A stretch of DNA of 64,000 nt from Hormiphora californensis (taxonomy: Eukaryota > Ctenophora > Tentaculata > Cydippida > Pleurobrachiidae): the NCBI GenBank assembly GCA_020137815.1, contig CM035350.1:5190541-5254540 (forward strand), read 5' to 3'. Of the stretch, positions 53,730-64,000 are shown piece by piece. Numbering within the stretch: the first letter of the stretch is position 1; every line of letters starts with the position of its first letter. Below the pieces are notes generated by a model. It made no database searches. It had not been told where the DNA came from and worked only from the letters and a program-made list of their open reading frames with translations. Both the position numbers and the translations under genes were made by a program.

Positions 53730-54230
53730 AGCTGTGAGTTTTCACTTTGATACAGAATATATAGGCCTCAGATCCCCCCTTTTTACTCTGAACCGTATAA
53801 CTGTCTCCATCTCCCGTAAAAAGTTCTGTTTTTGTTGTATAGGACAATAAGTTGGTTTTCCAAGGGTCCGAGAATCTCCAGCTTTTCTGGGTAGAAATAT
53901 GTACCTGTATATTGTCTATATTTCCTTGTTATTATATTTCCTCGAACAATAAAACATACATAGCCGTTATAGTAACATTAAACAGTACTATATAATATGC
54001 TATGTGAGTGAGAGCTGTACGGGTTGAATGAGAGAGAGGCCAGGGTACTATAAAGTAAGTATCGGAGTGCTAGGAGATGCTGGAACTGGTTTTATTCAGC
54101 ATGGAGTCAGTAGGAGGAGGAAATCTGTATAGGTCCTCAATAATGTTGACACCCCTTACTCAACAACAATAATGATGATTGATGGCATGTGCATCACTCC
54201 CTATTACCGGCTCTGACAGTTAGGGATAAG

Positions 54231-54270
<40 letters not shown>

Positions 54271-54272
54271 AG

Positions 54273-54310
<38 letters not shown>

Positions 54311-55500
54311 AGGGGGGAGGGAGGAGGGAAAAAGGTGCGGGGGGGGTCAGACGGGGATGATGGAGATGGAGATATGGAACAGCAGGGACCAACCAAGGTG
54401 ATAGTGATGGGGTATTATAGCTAACGGGGTTTGTTATGAAATGAACCCTCTATTCGGGAGAGGAAGGGTAGCACCAATGAGGGATAAAGATCGGGCGTCA
54501 TTTTATCTAGAGGGGGGGAGGAAGAGGGGAAGGAAAGAAGAGAGAAGGGGAGATTGGGAGGAGAGCTATATGGGGGAGTTTTCGATATAAAGCAGGGATC
54601 TCCTGTTTTAAAAAGGTTTTATAGTGCGTGGGGGGTCAATTATAGCCCGTTTCAACAATTGGGTGAGGGGAAAGAAAGGAGGGGAGGGAGGAAAAGGGAA
54701 AGGGGAGGAGAGGAGAAAGGAGTTGGGGAGGATCAACAACAGTTCGTGATTGCGCAGACTCCGTTAGATTGGTTCCCCAATTATTTTAAAAAAAGTTATT
54801 TTAAGCTAAATTCCCCCGATGTTTCCCCCCCAAAAAAAAAAAAAAAACCCCCTTTTTTCCCCTCCCCTTTTATAATAGCAGATGCCCCCACGAAATTTAT
54901 CTTGAGATCAATTATTCTAGTCAGCAATTACGATGATAATGAATTATTAAGACCATTAACAACAGCATTTACAACACTCCATTTATTAAATAAAAATTTT
55001 TAAATATTTTACCAGTTGATAATGTATCTGGTAGTTTTTTCAATTAGTAAATACCCAATAGTTTTAAACCTCTGCAGTGCATCTCTCTGTAGTGGGTGCC
55101 TCTTCCAGGGGGAGGGAGGGGTGGGGGCGTGCTCCATTTTGAACAGTAATTGCTGCATATTTCCCCCACCCTTTAACCCCCTTTTTTTTAGCGGGGGAAA
55201 AAGGAAGTGTAAGTGCAAAAAACATACATACAGATTCCTGAAGGAATGTCTGCTAATAATTTACACACTCTCCCGTGTTTACTTTTCTGCCTCCAGTCTC
55301 GCGTCTTTCTACCTGTTGTCAGGTAATTCTTTAAAGCAGGCTGGTTTTTTTGAAGGGATGGTCATTAGGATCACATCTTTTAGCCCTCATGGTTAGGTAG
55401 AGAAGGGGGTCATTGCCACATCTTTTTATAAAGGACCTGTTGTTTGCTGACCTACCAGAATTCTTTGGTTAAATAGGGCGATAATAATACTTCTTGGAGG
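53730..55500. other. no supported gene; (GA)n 54235-54308
   Basis: GA array plus purine-rich sequence; an A run at about 54831 and other homopolymers suggest patchy quality. AATAAA-type strings near 53949 could serve an upstream transcript. Confidence 0.4.
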
Positions 55501-55507
55501 ATAGTTA

Positions 55508-55690
55508 CCTTATTACCTCTATATAACGGAACCTCTAATTAACGAAATCGGTAATAATTTCGTTAATTTTAGGTATCGTTAATTTCCAAAATAGCAAACA
55601 TATGGTACACCAAAACCGATTTTCGTTAATTAAAGGTACGTTAATTAAAGGTACGCTAATAGGAGGTTCCGTTATATAGCGGTAATAAGG
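55508..55690. mobile_element. 183-bp MITE with about 29-bp TIRs and TA duplication
   Basis: CCTTATTACCTCTATATAAC at the left end is matched in inverted form by GTTATATAGCGGTAATAAGG at the right end, with one mismatch. Pairing continues through GGAACCTC/GAGGTTCC. TA flanks both sides (55506-55507, 55691-55692). The interior repeats GTTAATTAAAGGTACG. TA duplication and these ends suggest a Tc1/mariner-pogo-type non-autonomous element. Confidence 0.8.
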
Positions 55691-55899
55691 TAGTACTAAA
55701 GTTAGCTCCCTATCTGCAGCTCTGCAGTATTTACTAGGTGTATTATGCAGTAACCGTAACCACACAGCTCTGCCGTGAGATGCAATATGTCAGTGCACTG
55801 CATGGCGTGTGTGCCTTATTGGAGCATGATGCACATACTAATTATAGATGTTGTAAATTATGCGGGTAAGAAGCAGCTAATTAGGTTGCAGGAATATGA

Positions 55900-57240
55900 A
55901 CCACTGTTGTATTGCAGGGAATCATGATCAGTCACCACGTGGTTTAACATATACACAGTTAGCGGCGAATCCTACTAGTGATCCCTCCCTCATCCTGTTC
56001 TCTTTATCTCTCTTTCTCTCTATGTTTTCCTATTTTTTACAATGCTAGATCTTCTTTAGTTAGAACAATCAGTGTACTCTTCTAAGTACACGAGCATCAT
56101 AAGTACCTGTCTGAATATATTGTTCACTTTTTCATATTGTCTTTGGCTACTATAATAAGTACATAGTGTTCAAAATTTGACTACCTGTGGCGGTAGGAGG
56201 GAGGGGTAGTCCTGAGTTGTATGGAATTAGTGCTGGAATTGTGGTATTGGTGGTGCTGATTAACAGAGCTATGAGCTGTGCACGTCTAGCAACTCTATGC
56301 CCAGCTGCTGTAGCTGGAAGAACATATGATTGTGTGACCACCAAGCTGTCTTCAATACCATCATCATCATATTGCGGTTTGCTCTCTCTCTCTCTCTCTA
56401 GCAATCTGTCTCTCTGTAGCAATCTTTGTTCACTTTCTATCATTACTTTCTTACATGTACCTTCACTTTCTGCGTCTGTTCTTCATGTCTCAACTCTCAA
56501 CAACCAGGGCGAGAGAGAGGGGTGAGGAAGTGTGCGAGGAGCTAAATGGAGAGATAGAGGTCCATCCGATTCTATTTTTTGCTTGGTACACTCCGAGAGT
56601 AAGAGCAATAGAGAGGAAGAAAGAGAGAAAGGATTAGAAAAGTAAGAGAGGAGAATCGGAGATGAGAGAGAGCAAGTACTGTCCTCTACTAGCTGTGCAG
56701 AGTATTCTTTTGCTTTCCTTGATCGGTCTCTAATCTCTGCATCTTGCTCTTTTTGTGTGTACTGTCCTATCTGCTTGCAGCTAGAAGGCCTTTAATGTTT
56801 TTAAATTTGGCCTATCGTTTTGGCCTATGATCGTATCTCCTAGTTCTGTAGTAGTTTATCGAGTATCTCCATCATTGACTCCGCTGATGCAGCTGTAGTT
56901 TATTTTCCAGTTTATTTTTCTATGCATATGGACGTGAAGTAGAGCCGCTTAGACACATCACATGGACGTTTATGAAGTGTAGACAGCCGTGTTAGAGCAC
57001 TAATCGATGATCCTATAAGCATCTCAAATACTCGGCGTCTCTCTATCTTCTCGCCTCTAGTTCTAGCGACTCTCTCTCTCTCTCTAGCTCTCTCTCTACT
57101 CTATCTCTCTCTCTCTCTCTCTCTCTCTATCTCATCACAGGCGGTAAAGTGCGATTGATGGTCTGTGATTGTTCACTGAACAGCTTTGCTGCATCAGTCA
57201 GTGAATCTAGTTAAACCTCTCCATAACATCTTATGCAACT
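55900..57240. other. no supported gene; (CT)n 57067-57130
   Basis: Ordinary AT-rich sequence with one TC array. Confidence 0.4.
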
Positions 57241-57252
57241 CTCTACAAAAGT

Positions 57253-57327
57253 ATGTCAAAGTCAGACAAGTGTTTCAGGCAAATGGGGTCTGTGATTGAC
57301 TGTACGTGGGTGCGGACAGAGGAACAG
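57253..57327 (+). CDS. candidate first exon H (25 codons)
   Basis: ATG 57253 begins MSKSDKCFRQMGSV and ends in CAG|GTAAAG (phase 0). It is short and without domain; I noticed it while looking for phase-0 first exons, so selection bias applies. Confidence 0.3.
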
Positions 57328-57805
57328 GTAAAGTGAACTATTTTTAGATATACTCTGCAAAGATAATGTCATGGAGATGCAGAAGATGTATCCAGAACCC
57401 TTTCAGCTTCATAATGATTCCGTTGTGCCGGAAACGAATCAACATTTATCAGAATACTTGCCTTTCGATATTCACTAGATTCGACATTCTCTCTCGAAAG
57501 TTTCAGCATTCATATGATCGTTTTGCTCCGCTCAAACTTCTCGTATCACTTATTGAGCTAGATCTCTTTGTGGTGGAGGAAGTGCAACAGAGCAATCTGT
57601 CTCTTCGAACTGTGTAGCAACTTCTTTCTCGCAGAGAGAAGAGTAGCAAAGAAGCAACGTCTCTGAAGGAGCATCTTCTGAAAGATAGATAGATAGAGAA
57701 GGAGAGAGAGGAGATAGTAAGATGTCCTGATGATGCATCACTTTGGAGAGAGAAATGTTGTTGGTGGCGGTTGATCATTGGATAGAAAGCGTGCGTATTG
57801 AGAGA

Positions 57806-57806
<1 letters not shown>

Positions 57807-57867
<61 letters not shown>

Positions 57868-57868
57868 A
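57807..57868. repeat. (GA)n array upstream of candidate exon F
   Basis: Pure GA array about 150 bases before the ATG at 58016. Confidence 0.9.
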
Positions 57869-58015
57869 ACATGGTAATGGCTCATTAACGGATCGTTATT
57901 GCAATACAGAGAGAGTAGCAATTCAAGAGCTGTATTACGATCTTTTTGTGCCTTCATTTTTGTTATTGCCATCTCCCGGACGACTTGAGAGTGATGCCTG
58001 ACTGCCATCACAATA

Positions 58016-58120
58016 ATGGATGGCTTTGACGGGGGAGACAGTGACTACGGAGGCGGAAGTGACGAAGAAGGGGGAAGGAAAAGGAAAAGGGGGAGGAGGG
58101 GACGCAGGAGACGTGCTAGA
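58016..58120 (+). CDS. candidate first exon F: Gly/Asp then Arg/Lys
   Basis: ATG 58016 opens 35 codons to AGA|GTAGGT (phase 0): MDGFDGGDSDYGGGSDEEGG followed by a dense Arg/Lys/Gly run. An in-frame TGA at 57992 lies 24 bases upstream and there is no AG between it and the ATG, so the reading frame cannot be entered by splicing and must begin here. A (GA)n array (57807-57868) lies about 150 bases upstream. The only downstream gene body on this strand before 62504 is the innexin. Confidence 0.6.
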
Positions 58121-58660
58121 GTAGGTTTTTCATCTCTCTCCCTTGTTCTAGATCACTGTTTGCATGTTCATGGTGTCCCATAGTTTTCCATTTTGTCATG
58201 TTTTCGAGCTTTCCAGAGCAGTAAATTATATTTCATGGATTGGTATAGGTTTTGGCGCAGTTCTTGATCATGCAGATATATTATCATATGGAGTGGATCA
58301 GTGCTCAAGGCGGGTTTTATGGTAATCAAGTAACTTTTCTTACTAATCCACCGCGTCTAGTAAGAAAGAGACACCTAATGTGGGTGCCGGGTGGTCATTG
58401 TTGAACAACCCCTTACTCAACAAGGTGGTCATGTTTTATGTATACCGTCCCCAGCTCACCAGCAGAGTACTTGGGAGGATTTTCTGCCTCAATTTCAATC
58501 ACAAAGAAACCTCTCTGTAGGACAGCTGTGGGATTGCTCTCTACATTCTTCTCTAGCTGATCCTTCATCCAAGTATCCTGTATCTGTATCTAGCTCTCTT
58601 ACCGCCTTTAGCACGATTTAAATACTATGTTGTACGCTCTTTTTGTCATGTTTTGTCAAA

Positions 58661-58753
58661 ATGGGTCGTCACCACAAATCATCTCACGCATCTAAAACTA
58701 AAAGGGTTCCGAACATTCGGAGTCACAACAAAAAACTTTTTCTCAAAACTTTG
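58661..58753 (+). CDS. candidate first exon G: basic
   Basis: ATG 58661 opens 31 codons to TTG|GTGAGT (phase 0): MGRHHKSSHASKTKRVPNIR, then further Lys/Asn/His residues. An in-frame TAA at 58619 precedes it with no AG in between, so translation must start at or after this Met. It is only 670 bases upstream of the first common innexin exon. Confidence 0.55.
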
Positions 58754-59437
58754 GTGAGTATACATCATCTGAGAAAAAGTATCATGATCTCATCCGCATA
58801 GTAGCTGTCGAATTAATGAAGATATCTTCTATACTACTATTTATAATTTGGTTAGGTATTTTGTTGGGTAAGTTCTTGGGTTCAAAGAGTTTACTCGATT
58901 TTATTTCATGTAATTTCAATCTTTGACTGTAACTTTTAACTGTAGAAAGCTAATATTTCTTACTATTTTATGTTTACATGTATAACCTGCTAATGTGTAA
59001 CCTAAAACCCAGCCTAGCTGACATGTTCCACAGCTATCGGCTGACTCTCAATGTCTGTAACCCCCTGCTGTTCTTCTCAGCATTGAAATTCCAGATTTCC
59101 TTCCCCCTCCCCCGAAAAACAACCTAATTGTAGACTTCTTTTTGCTATCTAGATATTCTTTCCCGCGGTTTAGGAAGTGTTTCAGTGTTCCCCAATTCCA
59201 ATCTCCCGTCAGGGGATCATCATAGCCCTTCCCCAGCTATAACTAGGACCCAAGCCCCCCCCCTTCTTGAACTAGGCGCCATGTCCCCTGCTATTAGCAT
59301 GGCTCGATCCACGTACCCTCGCCTGCTATTAGCTAGGCTCCAAGTTAAGCCCCTCCCCGTTTCCCCTTCTTTAACTAGGCTCTAAACTCCACGCCGCGTC
59401 TTACTAAGACTCTTCACTTTAGGGGAAATGCTCCAAC

Positions 59438-60583
59438 ATGTTGCTCCTTGGATCTCTCGGAACGATCAAGAATTTGAGCATCTTCAAGGATCTCAGTTTG
59501 GACGATTGGTTGGATCAAATGAACCGAACATTCATGTTCCTGCTCCTCTGTTTTATGGGCACGATAGTCGCTGTTAGTCAGTACACAGGTACATATCTGG
59601 AAAAATTATTAAACGCTCTGCAACCAGATTTTAATTTCATTTATTTCAATTTTATTTCTTATTTTGAGGACTTTCCTATTTCTCCCATCCCCCTCCAGGA
59701 AAGAACATATCGTGTAATGGGTTCGAGAAGTTTGGGGAGGATTTCTCCCAAGATTACTGCTGGACCCAGGGACTGTACACGATAAAAGAGGCATACGATC
59801 TACCCGAGTCCCAGATCCCTTATCCCGGAATTATCCCGGAGAATGTACCCGCCTGTAGGGAGCACTCACTCAAAAACGGAGGTAAGTATCTGCTACTAGA
59901 CTGCAGCAGCCATGTGGGGGATGGTAGATGTAGTATGGGGGAATATGGTTTGCTACTGCAGCATGAGCTGTAGCGCGATGTTTTGTACTTGATCCAAGAG
60001 GGAGGGAGAGTTTCTTTTCAAAAAGGAGTGAGAGAGAGTGGAGAGTCTGAATCCTTTCCTCCAGATTCCTCCTCACCAGGGAAGATAGTGTGCCCTCCCA
60101 AGGACCAACTGAAGCCCCTAACTCGAGCCAGACATCTCTGGTATCAGTGGATCCCCTTCTACTTTTGGGTGATCGCTCCTGTCTTCTACCTTCCATACAT
60201 GGTATGTGATCCCCCCCCATGTGATATTGTACAATTGTTACACGTGTGTATTATTTTGAAGGGCTGGTATTACACATGTTACTTTACTGGAATGTGTATT
60301 TATCTTGAAGTACGCGGTTGTATATTAGAATACGTTGGCATTGCTGTAATAAGCAGACTAAATGCTTTTTGTGGTCATTAATAGCTGCTTGGTATACTAG
60401 GAAATTCAGATTTATAAATTACTCAAAAAGGAAAGCCATTACATTGTGGTCTCAGACTACTTCTCTTGCAAGGGCCGTTTATTATAAACGGCCTGATCAA
60501 AGCTTAGCTCATATTTAAAGTCTGCAGAAACATGAATTATCTAGGTTTTAAGAACAAGGTATCATGATTACGGTTGTCCAATA

Positions 60584-60668
<85 letters not shown>

Positions 60669-62504
60669 AGTTTGTCAAAAGAGCTGGTTTGGACCGGATG
60701 AAACCGCTTCTAAAGATAATGAGTGATTACTACCACTGTACTACCGAGACACCATCAGAAGAGGTAAATCTCTCAGCTCTGATAGCAACCAATAGAATTC
60801 TAGTTTCTAATTGCCCACCCCCTTCTCTCTTATTCAGTACTCCACTTATTCGGTACTCCACTTATTCCTAGTGTAAGACAGCGCTGTGTGAACTGACAAC
60901 ATCCCCCCTCAGATCATAGTAAAATGTGCAGATTGGGTGTATAACAGTATAGTGGACAGATTGAGTGAGGGTTCCAGTTGGACCAGCTGGAGGAATAGAC
61001 ACGGTCTGGGTCTGGCGGTGCTGTTTAGTAAACTTATGTATCTGGGAGGGAGCGTTCTGGTCATGTTCCTTACAACCGTCATGTTCCAGGTAATAATAGG
61101 GAATAATAGGGACATAATGGGGTCATAATAGGGAATAATAGGGTCATAATGGGAACATAATGGGATTATAATGGGATTATAATGGGGTCATAATGGGAAC
61201 ATAATGGGATTATAATGGGGTCATAATAGGGTCATAATGGGGTCATAATGGGAACATAATGGGGTCATATAATGGGATTATAATGGGGTCATAATGGGAA
61301 CATAATGGGAACATAATGGTATTATAATGGGAACATATTGGGATTATAATGGGGTCATAATGGGGTCATAATGGGAACATTATGGGAACATAATGGGAAC
61401 ATAATGGGGTCATAATGGGAACATTATGGGAACATAATGGGAACATAATGGGGTCATAATGGGGTCATAATTGGGGTCATAATGGGGTCATAATGGGGGT
61501 CATAATGGGGGTCATAATGGGAACATTATGTGGTCATAGTGGGAACATAGTGGGAACATATTCTAGGTTCCATTATCCAATTATTTATCGGCCTGTGACA
61601 GATTCGCACCCGCAGATTAGAAAATTTCTTTATTTATAAAATAAAATATAAAGTTGCTGATGTCTCCAGGTTGGAGACTTTCACACCTATGGTATTGAGT
61701 GGTTGAGACAGTTCCCAAGTGAGGAAAACTATACTACTTCCATTAAACACAAGCTGTTCCCCAAAATGGTCGCCTGTGAAATTAAACGGTTCGTACATCA
61801 TTCAGAGCTGAAACAACTTGTAAACCGAATGTTGGTCTTTTTTTGACTCCAATTACTCGAGATATTTGTTTCACTGCAGTTTTACACGACATTATCTATC
61901 TGTAGATGGGGACCCTCTGGGTTGGAGGAGGAAAATGGAATGTGTGTCCTTGCTCCTAACGTGATATTCCAGTACATTTTCCTTATCATGTGGTTTGCCC
62001 TGGCCATAACGATCTGCACAAACTTCATCAACATCTTCTTCTGGATCTTCAAACTGACTGCCATCAGATACAACTATAATAAACTTATTGCAACAGGTAA
62101 AATACACAGGCCGTAGCAAATTTACTTACAGAGTCAGACACAAATGTGTTGAATATATTGCGCGCAATTTTATATAAGACATCTCCGACGTGGTGTAGGG
62201 GTTAGCATCTGTGGCTCTCACCCACAAGACCCGGGTTCGATTCCCGGCGCCGGAACTCTTTTGCCTTTTTAAATCTTTCTTTTTATTTGTTTCTTTATTT
62301 TCAGGCCACTTCTCGCACAAGCACCCCGGATGGAAGTACATGTATTACCACATAGGGACGTCAGGGAGAGTCTTGTTAAATATAGTCGCTCAAAATACGA
62401 ACCCTATTATTTTTGGGGCAATAATGGAGAAACTGACTCCGGCTGTGATCAAACATTTGAGAACGGGTCACGTTCCGGGGGAATACATCAATGATCCCGT
62501 GTGA
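59438..62504 (+). CDS. innexin (gap-junction/hemichannel subunit), 8 exons
   Basis: Innexins form invertebrate gap junctions and hemichannels. Exons: 59438-59588 (exon may begin at 59423), 59699-59881, 60065-60201, 60671-60763, 60913-61089, 61670-61788, 61906-62096, 62305-62504, all GT-AG and phase-consistent, 416 residues. Four membrane segments are visible: FMFLLLCFMGTIVAV (about 32-46), FYFWVIAPVFYLPY, a segment around YLGGSVLVMFLTTVMF, and VIFQYIFLIMWFALAITI. Extracellular loop 1 holds Cys56 and Cys71 (NISC...DYCWTQGLYTI); loop 2 holds two Cys (VACEIKRW, NGMCVL), the innexin pattern. From the acceptor CTTTAG at 59422 the frame is open in phase 0 through five codons into Met59438, so upstream coding exons could be spliced on. 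The exon-4 acceptor is directly preceded by about 75 bases of (CT)n. Confidence 0.96.
60588..60670 (+). repeat. (CT)n array forming the 3' splice-site polypyrimidine tract of innexin exon 4
   Basis: A nearly pure TC array ends TCTCTTCAG immediately before exon 4, so the microsatellite itself is the polypyrimidine tract. Confidence 0.85.
61090..61567. repeat. minisatellite in innexin intron 5
   Basis: Short-period tandem repeat of units such as GGGGTCATAAT and GGGAACATAAT (about 11 bases) starts at the donor (GTAATAATAGGG), so the array abuts the 5' splice site. Confidence 0.9.
62184..62255 (+). tRNA. tRNA-Glu (CTC)
   Basis: All four arms fold: acceptor TCCGACG/CGCCGGA with one A-C mismatch, D-arm around GTGTAGGGGTTAGCAT, anticodon stem TGTGG/CCACA with loop CTCTCAC (anticodon CTC), T-arm CCGGG-TTCGATT-CCCGG. 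The internal B-box GGTTCGATTCC is perfect, and TTTT follows at 62258 as a Pol III terminator. No intron. It lies in sense orientation inside the last innexin intron, ending about 50 bases before exon 8. Confidence 0.93.
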
Positions 62505-63250
62505 TAATTGTGTCATGTTTGTGTGTTTTTAGTTGTTTTTATGTCAGTGTTTTTGTGCAAGAAAGGAAGACGGCAAAAATAGAGAGTGAATGCGATTTGG
62601 ATTGGGAATGGGTGGATTGGGTGAAAAATAATCTCCCAATTGTCGTATAAACTTTCCTGGGCAGCAGTATGTATGTATGTATCATAGGTTAGGTATGGAA
62701 AAATCTGTCAGAGCATTGGCCTGGCTGGGGAAATTGATTTTGGAGTTTTGAAACCTCTAATTAAGAGTCAAAAGTTTGCATTTTATTTAGTTTCACTGAC
62801 TCAGAATGATTTGTGACATTTTATTTTCCTATGTTGTTGCGGGCTACATATTACAATATTTTGCTCCAATTGAACAATTGCATTTCAAAAAGAGTGTGTA
62901 ATTTGCTTATTTATTTCTGAAATGGAATGTGGTAAAAAAATACCAGCTGCCAATTGAATTCAAAAATTATTTGAAATTGAATTTCTTGTAAATTAAAACA
63001 CATGATATGAATATAAAAAAGGAGGTTTTTTTCTTTGTGACCCTGATAACCAGAGAAGAGGTGAAAATGACCGTTCTCCAGTTTTGGGAAAGTTTGCACG
63101 CGCAAAAAGATTTATGTTGCGCGGCGTTTCATTGGCAAAGCCGCGCGCAAAATTCTTAAAAACGCGATCGGCGTACAAAAATTTAAAAAATTTCACTTCT
63201 TTCTAATTTTTTTCAATTTAAAAAAATTACAGGCACGACAAATGACAACT
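62505..63250. other. intergenic; CG-dense patch at about 63095-63175
   Basis: AT-rich sequence with a patch containing TTTGCACGCGCAAAAAG, GCGCGGCG and AAGCCGCGCGCAAAA, partly self-complementary and similar in flavour to about 3808-3900. Confidence 0.4.
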
Positions 63251-63257
63251 TGAGACT

Positions 63258-63395
63258 TTATTCATTATTGCGAAAGAGCTTAGCACTGTCGGCCTTGATA
63301 CCAAGGTTGAACTTCACCTTCTCAGAGTTCGGGATACCGTCCTTCCAGCCGGGACCTTCGGCCAGAGCCGCCCCTGCTTTTTGAGCAGAAACCAT
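63258..63395 (-). CDS. small ORF, 45 residues, or last exon of an unseen gene
   Basis: On the minus strand ATG at 63395 opens 45 codons to TAA at 63258. It begins MVSAQKAGAALAEGPGWKDG and ends ADSAKLFRNNE. Codon use is GC3-rich (AAG, GCC, GGT, CTC) like the tubulin exons and unlike the flanks. AATAAA overlaps the stop codon (GAATAAAG), giving a near-absent 3' UTR. An AAAGCAG acceptor at 63374 is in a compatible frame, so it could instead be a 3' terminal exon of a gene overlapping the + strand gene. I do not recognise the protein; it looks hydrophilic and unstructured. Confidence 0.55.
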   Translation of the reverse strand: MVSAQKAGAALAEGPGWKDGIPNSEKVKFNLGIKADSAKLFRNNE

Positions 63396-63498
63396 ATTTC
63401 AAATAATTGGCATTGAAGAAAAATGCAATGACAATGCAATGTAATTTGTAGCTATGGAGTCCGCGAAGGACAATATATGAGTAGCAGACGAAACCAAA

Positions 63499-64000
63499 AT
63501 GTCGACAGACGGAACATTTCTTTCTGTTTTGAACAAAGAAAACCCAAATCTTGGAGTTATTTCCAGTTGGTGTAGCAAAATTCGGACCAATGTAAGTCAA
63601 ACGAACCCATCTCTGTCACTAACAATTCTCACTTTTTCTCCTCTCCTTCCAGGCTACTTTCATTGAGCTCCAAGAGACAGTTGCTTTACTAACTGAGAAC
63701 TTGAAGGACAAATCAAAAGTTAGAGCAGAATTACTGAACAGGTGACGAGATAATTCCGATGCCGCGGTAGTGGTAGACTTCACCAACCATTCTTTTTCAG
63801 GCCGGAAATGGTCTCAACGCTTGACAAGATTGTCCGACAGACCTATCAGGAGACTAAGGAACAGTATAAAAATCCAATCCCTCTTCTTGACGTCTTCTCC
63901 TCAACACCAATCAAACCTAATCCCACCACCCCCGTCACTCCAATGAGCCTCCCAAAAGCTTATCGAGGTGATAAAAAAGCAGAGACTTCACGGAAACGCA
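63499..64000 (+). CDS. unrecognised gene, first three exons (continues past window)
   Basis: Exons 63499-63591, 63653-63741 and 63801 to the window end are joined by GTAAGT and GTGACG donors with phase-consistent TTCCAG and TTTCAG acceptors. The protein starts MSTDGTFLSVLNKENPNLGV. It continues with an amphipathic helical region (FIELQETVALLTENLKDKSK, MVSTLDKIVRQTYQETKEQY) and then a Pro/Thr-rich linker (STPIKPNPTTPVTPMSLP). No family recognised; the helical N-terminus could be a protein-interaction domain. It starts 104 bases from the divergent small ORF, so the two may share a promoter. Confidence 0.75.

Overview
This window is animal nuclear DNA from an invertebrate. Genes have GT-AG introns, there are metazoan-type CCCTAA repeats, a non-LTR retrotransposon, several short terminal-inverted-repeat elements and very abundant (CT)n/(GA)n microsatellites. 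An innexin and a deeply conserved alpha-tubulin, SUMO E1 subunit, copine and ASPM point to a non-vertebrate metazoan. A ctenophore or other early-branching animal is my best guess, but the sequence alone does not prove it. Sequence quality is uneven: one 100-N gap, at least two single-base frameshifts in otherwise conserved genes, and two stretches of degraded, homopolymer-rich sequence.

Layout. 1-3260: 3' part of an ASPM-like gene (calponin-homology region plus about 28 IQ motifs, + strand). 4671-5256: TIR element with telomere-like repeats. 5639-7399: SAE1/AOS1 (SUMO-activating enzyme subunit 1), + strand. 7622-14062: copine (C2-C2-vWA), + strand, with a 5'-truncated LINE in one intron flanked by a 12-bp target-site duplication. 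14455-21370: alpha-tubulin on the - strand, tail-to-tail with copine, containing a Harbinger-like MITE and two tandem, interchangeable copies of the exon that encodes the Lys40 luminal loop. 22063-about 26155: - strand gene for an unrecognised SAM-like/zinc-finger protein, whose intron holds an approximately 58-copy, 22-bp minisatellite built on an RFX X-box-like palindrome. 26200-37000: no supported gene, repeats and a gap.

37400-58800: at least seven open, low-complexity (Lys/Gly/His/Asp-rich) exons, most beginning with a plausible ATG and all but one ending in a phase-0 GT donor. They lie in tandem upstream of an eight-exon innexin (59438-62504), whose first common exon has a phase-0 acceptor. 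Two of the exons (58016 and 58661) have an in-frame stop just upstream with no possible acceptor between, so translation must start in them. The arrangement resembles a variable-first-exon cluster feeding a constant innexin body. A tRNA-Glu(CTC) sits in the last innexin intron. 63258-64000: a 45-codon small ORF (-) divergently paired with the first three exons of an unrecognised + strand gene.

The two strongest candidates for something new are the mutually exclusive K40-loop exons of alpha-tubulin and the putative first-exon array of the innexin. The X-box minisatellite and a perfect X-box in a tubulin intron raise the possibility of RFX (ciliary programme) input to this neighbourhood.
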